Origin: an uncultured Blautia sp.
GTDB lineage: Bacteria; Bacillota; Clostridia; Lachnospirales; Lachnospiraceae
NCBI RefSeq assembly: GCF_947654165.1
Contig: NZ_CANTKB010000037.1
Coordinates: 1 to 29,770 of the forward strand
Reading direction: 5' to 3'
Length of the DNA stretch: 29,770 bases
Below the pieces are notes generated by a model. The model ran no database searches, was not told where the DNA came from, and saw only the letters and a program-made list of their open reading frames with translations. The position numbers and the translations under genes are program-made. This document shows positions 25,204 through 29,770 of this stretch, piece by piece (positions within the stretch are counted from its first letter, which is position 1; each line of letters opens with the position of its first letter).

Positions 25204-25742
25204 TTGTGTGCCATGCGTATTCCTGAAACAATAGAGTCAGCCATGTGTACGACGGTAGACAGCCGTGTGGATTGCAGAAGAAAATGGTCAAAAGCACCGG
25301 ATAGATTTACGATTCCGGTAATGGCAATATCTCCTACTGCCGGAAGTTTTTTTCGTACGCCAAGGCCAGGCTCTAAAGGGCCTTGTGAAACCGTAAGACA
25401 TCCTATGTGGTCTTTCGCACCAAGGGATGCGTCAACAGCTATGATGAGACTGTGAGGGTGCTGTTCATACAGCATATTCACAGTCTCATTTAAATTTAGT
25501 GCGTGGACAGGGTGTGATAAGGTTCCGTAAACGTGAATGTGCTTTAAGGTGAGCTTAGAAAGACTGTGCCCTACTAAAGGCCCCAGGCTGTCCCCGGTGA
25601 TGCGGTCACTGCCGATGCACAGAATGACCAGATCACGGAAATTTTTATCTCCGGAAGATAAAAAATTCAAAAGTAAGGTTCCCAACTGGATATCTGCACC
25701 GGAAATTTTGTTTTCTATATAGTGAGTGGAATGAGTTTTCAT
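25074..25742 (-). CDS. yyaC: YyaC-like spore protease-fold protein (DUF1256)
   Basis: A 222-residue protein of the YyaC/DUF1256 family, related to the germination protease (Gpr) fold and expressed during sporulation in Bacillus. Diagnostic segments: VILCIGSDRITGDSLGPLVG (near residue 40), VYGTLSHPVHALNL, IIAVDASLG and the VGDIAITGIVN-LQSTRLSTVVHMAD region (to about residue 175). The remaining tail of about 45 residues (FPVFPFFQPEPERTLSF...) lies antisense to the HD gene, lacks family similarity and probably reflects loss of an earlier stop. Start ATG at 25740-25742, with AAAGGA about ten bases upstream. Confidence 0.88.
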   Translation of the reverse strand: MKTHSTHYIENKISGADIQLGTLLLNFLSSGDKNFRDLVILCIGSDRITGDSLGPLVGHSLSKLTLKHIHVYGTLSHPVHALNLNETVNMLYEQHPHSLIIAVDASLGAKDHIGCLTVSQGPLEPGLGVRKKLPAVGDIAITGIVNLSGAFDHFLLQSTRLSTVVHMADSIVSGIRMAHNQYFAPRFFPVFPFFQPEPERTLSFAKFTSLSPASASSPKGRM

Positions 25743-25917
25743 ACAGATTCTGTCCTTTCCTTATGTTGATGTTTTTATTCTGTCCGTTTCCTGTTCTGGT
25801 TATCCTAAGAAAAAATGAGATTTTTTGTCATTAAAAAAACAGAATCCCTTACGGAATCCGATAAAATTCGCAGACATTCTATGGTATCCTTTTCTAAAAA
25901 AAGAGGTGGCGTATTAT

Positions 25918-27060
25918 ATGATAGAAATCGTATATGAGAAAGAAAAACAAAAGCCGGAGGGAAATGAAGAATTTTTTCGGATTCCCAACAATATACGTCA
26001 GATAGGAGAAGTTGGAGGAACACAAAAAATCTATATAGAAGATTATGCGTACACTTATCTTTGTAGAATAGCTTCTGAAAATTCGGGAAGAGGAATCTCG
26101 GCAATCTTGCTTGGACAGTCCAATTGGAGAGATGGAACTTCGTATTTGTTTATAAAAAGTGCAATTGTATTAACGGATATGGAGATAAATGAAGAACATT
26201 TGGTTTTTACCCAGGAAATCTGGAATCATGTGTATGAGAAAAATAAAGAATATTTTCAGGAACAAGAAATAGTGGGGTGGTTTCTCTCGATTCCGGGATG
26301 CTCTATGGAAATAAACCAGATAATCTGCCAAACACATTTGAACCACTTTGGGGGAAATGACAAAATATTGTTCGTTATGGAGCCTTTAGAAAAGGAAGAG
26401 GCTTTTTACCGCTATGAGGATGGGAAAATGATACGGCAGACCGGGTTTTATGTATATTATGAAAAAAATGAGGCTATGCGGAACTATCTGGTTTCTCAAA
26501 ATGAAAAATCAGAGAAAAAGAGCGAAGAGGTTGATGATGCAGCCGTGCACACTTTTCGAAAAAAAATAGAGAAAAAAACGGAACAGGAACAAAAAAAAGC
26601 AGGGTTTCCGCTGTTTAAAACAGCCAGTGTATGTGCGGCTGCTGCGGTTCTTGCGGTTGGAGTATTATACTTAAATGATTATAAAAAACTAAAAGGAACA
26701 GAAGCAGTTCTTGCAGACTTGGAAAATACCAGACAGGAAGAGAATAAAGAAGCTGTGACGCCAGTTAATGCTCCATCTGCAAAGAAGGATCAAAAAGAAG
26801 AAAAACAGGAAGAGCAGATAGCAGAAAAAGTAGAAGACCAAGATAGGAATCAGCAGGAAGTTCAAAACCAGACCGAACCGGAAAAAGCAGCAGCAGATAC
26901 ACCGGCTCATCAGTCCTATACAATACAGCCAGGGGATACGATGACCAGAATCAGTGTTAAAAATTATGGCACAATCAAAAAAATTAAAGAAATATGTGAA
27001 TTGAACAACATGTCAGAAACAGACACCATATATCCGGGACAAATAATTTTACTACCATAA
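25918..27060 (+). CDS. MPN/JAB-like domain, membrane helix and C-terminal LysM protein
   Basis: A 380-residue protein starting at ATG 25918, with AAGAGGTGG eight bases upstream. Residues about 35-190 resemble an MPN/JAB domain (ISAILLGQSNWRDG..., EIVGWFLSIPG, KILFVMEPLEKEEAFYRYEDGKM). The metal motif HSHP is replaced by LSIP (residues 123-126) and no Asp follows at the usual distance, so it is probably non-catalytic. A charged linker leads to one membrane helix (about 234-252), a Glu/Gln/Lys-rich spacer, and a LysM domain (334-380, SYTIQPGDTMTRISVKNYG...YPGQIILLP). Topology is probably cytoplasmic MPN with extracellular LysM bound to peptidoglycan. It may sense or anchor across the envelope (inference). 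Followed by DUF5711 and CvpA genes. Confidence 0.75.
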   Translation: MIEIVYEKEKQKPEGNEEFFRIPNNIRQIGEVGGTQKIYIEDYAYTYLCRIASENSGRGISAILLGQSNWRDGTSYLFIKSAIVLTDMEINEEHLVFTQEIWNHVYEKNKEYFQEQEIVGWFLSIPGCSMEINQIICQTHLNHFGGNDKILFVMEPLEKEEAFYRYEDGKMIRQTGFYVYYEKNEAMRNYLVSQNEKSEKKSEEVDDAAVHTFRKKIEKKTEQEQKKAGFPLFKTASVCAAAAVLAVGVLYLNDYKKLKGTEAVLADLENTRQEENKEAVTPVNAPSAKKDQKEEKQEEQIAEKVEDQDRNQQEVQNQTEPEKAAADTPAHQSYTIQPGDTMTRISVKNYGTIKKIKEICELNNMSETDTIYPGQIILLP

Positions 27061-27076
27061 ATTTTTGTGTTATACT
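27048..27076 (+). promoter_or_regulatory. Promoter for the DUF5711 gene inside the end of the LysM gene
   Basis: TTTACT (27048-27053), 17-base spacer containing TGTG next to the -10, and TATACT (27071-27076), 29 bases before ATG 27106. Confidence 0.55.
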
Positions 27077-27105
27077 TACCTAAAAATACATGAAGGAAGA
27101 AATCT

Positions 27106-28347
27106 ATGGATTTGAAAGAATACATAAAAGGAAAAATCAAAGAAGAAGATTCTGATGCTCAAAACAAAGGATTTCAAAGTCGGAAAAAAGGGCATGAGAG
27201 CAAAATCATAGAATTATATCAGGACAAGATAAAATTGCTGACTAAAATAAAACGCTCGGTTTGGATTTCCATTGCTGTCTTATTGCTGGCTATTGGTGTT
27301 CTTGCCGGAATCAGGTTTCATGTGTACCGGGATTATCAGGTTTTGTCATCTGCGGAAAACGAAGATACGCAATCAGCCGGTTACACACAATTAGGAGACT
27401 GCCTTTTAAAATATGGAGATGATGGTGCATATCTGCTTTCCCAGTCACAGAAAATTGTCTGGAATCAGACTTATGAAATGAGCAATCCGGCATCTGATGT
27501 AAGAGGAGAGTACGCAGTGATCTATGACCGGAAGGGAACATCTATGTATGTTTTGAAAAAGGACAAACCGATTGGACCTATTGAAACAAAGTTCCCGATT
27601 CTTCAGGCGGAAGTCACAGAAAAAGGCTCTGTAGCCGCAATTCTGGAAGATGGAGAAAAAACCTGGATTAATTACTATGCTGCCGATGGAAGTGTTATAG
27701 CAGAAAACCAGACACGAATGGAAAATCCTGGATATCCTTTGGATATCACAGTGTCCCCTGATGGTGATATCATCATGGTCAGTTACCTCTATATTGAAGA
27801 GGGACAGATATCCAGCAGAATTGTATTTTACAGTTTTGGGGTAGAAGGGCAGAATAAAGTTGATAATATTATTGCTGACTACACATATGAAAATACTATG
27901 ATTCCACAGGTGATTTATGTAAATGAACAGACCGCAGTTGCATTCCGGGATGATGGCTATACTATTTTTGATAGTAATGGAACTGTAGAAAAGAAGGAAG
28001 AAGAGACCTTGCAGGAAGAAATCATCAGTACTTTTTACGATGATAAATACTTTGGATTGATACTAAAGGGAACAGAAGAAGATAAACCATATATTCTTCA
28101 GCTTTTTGATCCATCAGGAAGAAAGAAATTTTCCAAAGCATTTGACAAGGGATATCAGGATATCAGCATAAGCGGTGACATGATTATTATGTGTAATTCA
28201 GACGATGTCATGATGTATAATTTAAAAGGAATTTTAAAATTTGAAGGAACCATGGAAGAGGGAGCAGTTAAGAATATTTTCCAGGTAGCTTCGAAACGGT
28301 ATATGGTTGTTTCGGAGAGCGGAATTAATACGATAAAGCTAAAATAA
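27106..28347 (+). CDS. DUF5711-like membrane-anchored beta-propeller protein
   Basis: A 413-residue protein with a basic cytoplasmic N-terminus, one membrane helix at residues about 51-69 (SVWISIAVLLLAIGVLAGI), and an extracellular remainder. The outer part has repeated short beta blades: GDCLLKYGDDGAYLLS, AVIYDRKGTSMYVLKKD, GSVAAILEDGEKTWINYY, DITVSPDGDIIMVSYL, GYTIFDSNGTVEKK and DMIIMCNSDDVMMYNLKG, as in propeller proteins. This fits the DUF5711 family, whose function is unknown. GGAAG precedes ATG 27106. Position between the LysM protein and CvpA suggests a shared cell-envelope job. Confidence 0.75.
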   Translation: MDLKEYIKGKIKEEDSDAQNKGFQSRKKGHESKIIELYQDKIKLLTKIKRSVWISIAVLLLAIGVLAGIRFHVYRDYQVLSSAENEDTQSAGYTQLGDCLLKYGDDGAYLLSQSQKIVWNQTYEMSNPASDVRGEYAVIYDRKGTSMYVLKKDKPIGPIETKFPILQAEVTEKGSVAAILEDGEKTWINYYAADGSVIAENQTRMENPGYPLDITVSPDGDIIMVSYLYIEEGQISSRIVFYSFGVEGQNKVDNIIADYTYENTMIPQVIYVNEQTAVAFRDDGYTIFDSNGTVEKKEEETLQEEIISTFYDDKYFGLILKGTEEDKPYILQLFDPSGRKKFSKAFDKGYQDISISGDMIIMCNSDDVMMYNLKGILKFEGTMEEGAVKNIFQVASKRYMVVSESGINTIKLK

Positions 28348-28371
28348 TGGCTGGGAAAGAAAGGTGATTCT

Positions 28372-29052
28372 ATGAACTGGCTTAGTGTTGTTATACTGGC
28401 TGTTATTGTGCTGTGTATCTTTCAGGGGATAAAACGTGGGATGGTGAGATCGGCTTTTTCTCTGATTTCCGTAATCCTTACACTGTTTTTTGGTGCTTTG
28501 CTGAATCCATATATGAGCCGTTTTTTGACAGAAAATACTCCTATATATGATACAGTACAGGAAAAATGTGAAGGGAGCATTACCGCTGTTCTGGAAAATA
28601 AAGAGGAACAAGAGCGGTTTATTTCTGAACTGCCACTGCCGGAGAGTATGAAAAAGATTTTGACAGAAAACAATAATGCTGAGAGTTATCAAAGCTTGCT
28701 GGCAGAGACGTTTAGTGAATATTTGTCTCATAGTATTGCTAAAATGGCAATAGGAAGTATCAGTCTGATTTTTACTTTCCTGTTAGTGAGTATATTTATG
28801 AATTTGCTGGTGGGGATGCTGGATGGAATATTTTCCCTTCCTGTGTTAAGCTTACTTAACAGGGTAGGAGGAGCAGTGCTGGGGATCGTTCAGGGTGTTT
28901 TTCTTATCTGGATTTGTTTTTTGATCATTACTTTATTTTGGGATGCGGCATGGGCACAAGAAGCAACAGCATTAATCAAAGAAAATGAGATCACTTGTTT
29001 TCTATATGAAAATAACATTTTGCTAGATTTTATGTCAGAAATATTGCATTAG
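28372..29052 (+). CDS. CvpA family membrane protein
   Basis: A 226-residue protein with four predicted membrane helices (about residues 3-20, 28-46, 120-145, 155-187) and a hydrophilic extracellular loop between the second and third. The N-terminus NWLSVVILAVIVLCIFQGIKRGMVRSAFSLISVI and the GILDGIFSLPVLSLLNRVGGAVLGIVQG-like segment (written here as LVGMLDGIFSLPVLSLLNRV and onward) are typical of CvpA/colicin V production proteins. The E. coli member matters for colicin V release and envelope fitness; the molecular role is unclear. AAAGG precedes ATG 28372. Last gene of the envelope cluster, followed by a strong terminator. Confidence 0.88.
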   Translation: MNWLSVVILAVIVLCIFQGIKRGMVRSAFSLISVILTLFFGALLNPYMSRFLTENTPIYDTVQEKCEGSITAVLENKEEQERFISELPLPESMKKILTENNNAESYQSLLAETFSEYLSHSIAKMAIGSISLIFTFLLVSIFMNLLVGMLDGIFSLPVLSLLNRVGGAVLGIVQGVFLIWICFLIITLFWDAAWAQEATALIKENEITCFLYENNILLDFMSEILH

Positions 29053-29053
29053 G

Positions 29054-29091
29054 AAAAAAACAGGAGAAATGGAAAAATCTCCTGTTTTTTT
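29054..29091 (+). terminator. Strong terminator ahead of the rRNA operon
   Basis: 14-bp perfect stem formed by an A7 run plus CAGGAGA (29054-29067) with TCTCCTG plus T7 (29078-29091). The first rRNA -35 box starts at 29093. Confidence 0.92.
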
Positions 29092-29092
29092 G

Positions 29093-29149
29093 TTGACACG
29101 AGACAGGTAAAGTGATATATTATAGCTCAGTCAGCAAATTCGATTTGCT
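29093..29149 (+). promoter_or_regulatory. rRNA promoter P1 with start-site hairpin
   Basis: TTGACA (29093-29098), 17-base spacer, TATATT (29116-29121). A 7-bp hairpin, AGCAAAT (29133-29139), TCG, ATTTGCT (29143-29149), begins a few bases after the predicted start. Confidence 0.8.
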
Positions 29150-29184
29150 AAGTAAAATTGGTGAAAAGAAAAAGAAAAAAGTTG

Positions 29185-29231
29185 TTGACAAATCATAAAA
29201 GATATGATAAATTAAATAAGCTGTCGAACAG
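29185..29231 (+). promoter_or_regulatory. rRNA promoter P2 with start-site hairpin
   Basis: TTGACA (29185-29190), 17-base spacer, TAAATT (29208-29213), then CTGT/ACAG stem (29221-29231, loop CGA). Confidence 0.75.
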
Positions 29232-29267
29232 ACGCACATAAAACTTCAAAAAAGAAGAAAAAAGTGC

Positions 29268-29318
29268 TTGACAGACCTGCTCAGATGTGATAATCTAGAC
29301 TAGATGTCGCAAATGACA
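29268..29318 (+). promoter_or_regulatory. rRNA promoter P3 with start-site hairpin
   Basis: TTGACA (29268-29273), 17-base spacer ending TGTGA, TAATCT (29291-29296), then TGTC (29305-29308) and GACA (29315-29318). Confidence 0.78.
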
Positions 29319-29370
29319 GAAACGAGCGGAAACAGCTCAGAAAAAAGTTTCAAAAAAATAAAAAAAGTTC

Positions 29371-29424
29371 TTGACAAGCTCAAAAAGATATGATAATCTA
29401 GTATGGCTGTCGCAAGAACGACAG
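29371..29424 (+). promoter_or_regulatory. rRNA promoter P4 with start-site hairpin
   Basis: TTGACA (29371-29376), 17-base spacer ending TATGA, TAATCT (29394-29399), then a perfect 6-bp hairpin CTGTCG (29407-29412) and CGACAG (29419-29424). Confidence 0.8.
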
Positions 29425-29427
29425 GAA

Positions 29428-29565
29428 CCTTGATAACTGAACAGTGAAACACATGAATCGAAAATTCTTTTACATTCATTAGTAACAAAACGAACGGTTC
29501 TAAACGAACCAAAACAGTAAAAGGGATAAATTAGCCAAAGTTAATTTTGAACTTGGACAAACACT
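29428..29565 (+). other. 16S rRNA leader with boxA-like element and nested hairpins
   Basis: CCTTGATAACTGAACA (29428-29443) resembles the boxA-type antitermination sequence of Firmicute rRNA leaders. Downstream, CTTTTAC (29467-29473) pairs with GTAAAAG (29517-29523) around an inner GGTTC/GAACC hairpin (29496-29510). This is probably an antitermination and processing structure. Confidence 0.55.

Positions 29566-29770
<205 letters not shown>

Noticed and set aside
25204..25722. Plus-strand open frames between the HD gene and the LysM gene
   Set aside because: They are shadows of yyaC, which is clearly recognised on the minus strand.

Overview
The window is chromosomal DNA from a low-GC, anaerobic, spore-forming Firmicute of the Lachnospiraceae (Clostridium cluster XIVa). 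A Blautia-like genus is my best guess. The evidence is the partial 16S rRNA at the right edge, the large SRP RNA of the Bacillus/Clostridium type, a YyaC-type sporulation gene, split transketolase genes and a TalC-type transaldolase.

Left part (1-8250). The window opens in a class B sortase gene that stops exactly where the catalytic TLSTC cysteine motif should begin. It looks like the worn edge of an integrative conjugative element. A GNAT acetyltransferase/YitT pair follows, then a DUF2935 helical-bundle gene joined to a very large multicopper-oxidase-like gene. That oxidase is broken twice: by an out-of-frame deletion near 3720 and by an in-frame TAG at 4718. A bidirectional terminator and a convergent MFS transporter end this part.

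Middle part (8250-16350). A MATE efflux gene diverges from the MFS gene. Next comes an apparent operon of a BMP-like protein with a ParB-like N-terminus and no signal peptide, a metallophosphoesterase and an iron-sulfur flavoprotein. Then come a DUF6128-like protein, tRNA-Ser(CGA) with its own promoter and terminator, tadA overlapping a homocysteine S-methyltransferase, and a convergent DedA gene.

Housekeeping core (16350-24430). SRP RNA lies on the minus strand, divergent from the run 6-phosphofructokinase, dnaX, ybaB, recR and a LacI regulator that overlaps recR by 4 bases. After an AT-rich spacer with strong inverted repeats come transaldolase and the two transketolase halves, so upper glycolysis and the non-oxidative pentose phosphate pathway sit side by side around DNA replication and repair genes.

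Right part (24430-29770). An HD-domain protein converges on and overlaps yyaC. A three-gene envelope cluster follows: an MPN-like domain lacking JAMM metal ligands joined through one membrane helix to a LysM domain, a DUF5711-type membrane protein, and CvpA. The window ends with four tandem rRNA promoters, each followed at once by a small hairpin, a structured leader and the first about 205 bases of 16S rRNA. No CRISPR array, insertion sequence or prophage was seen.
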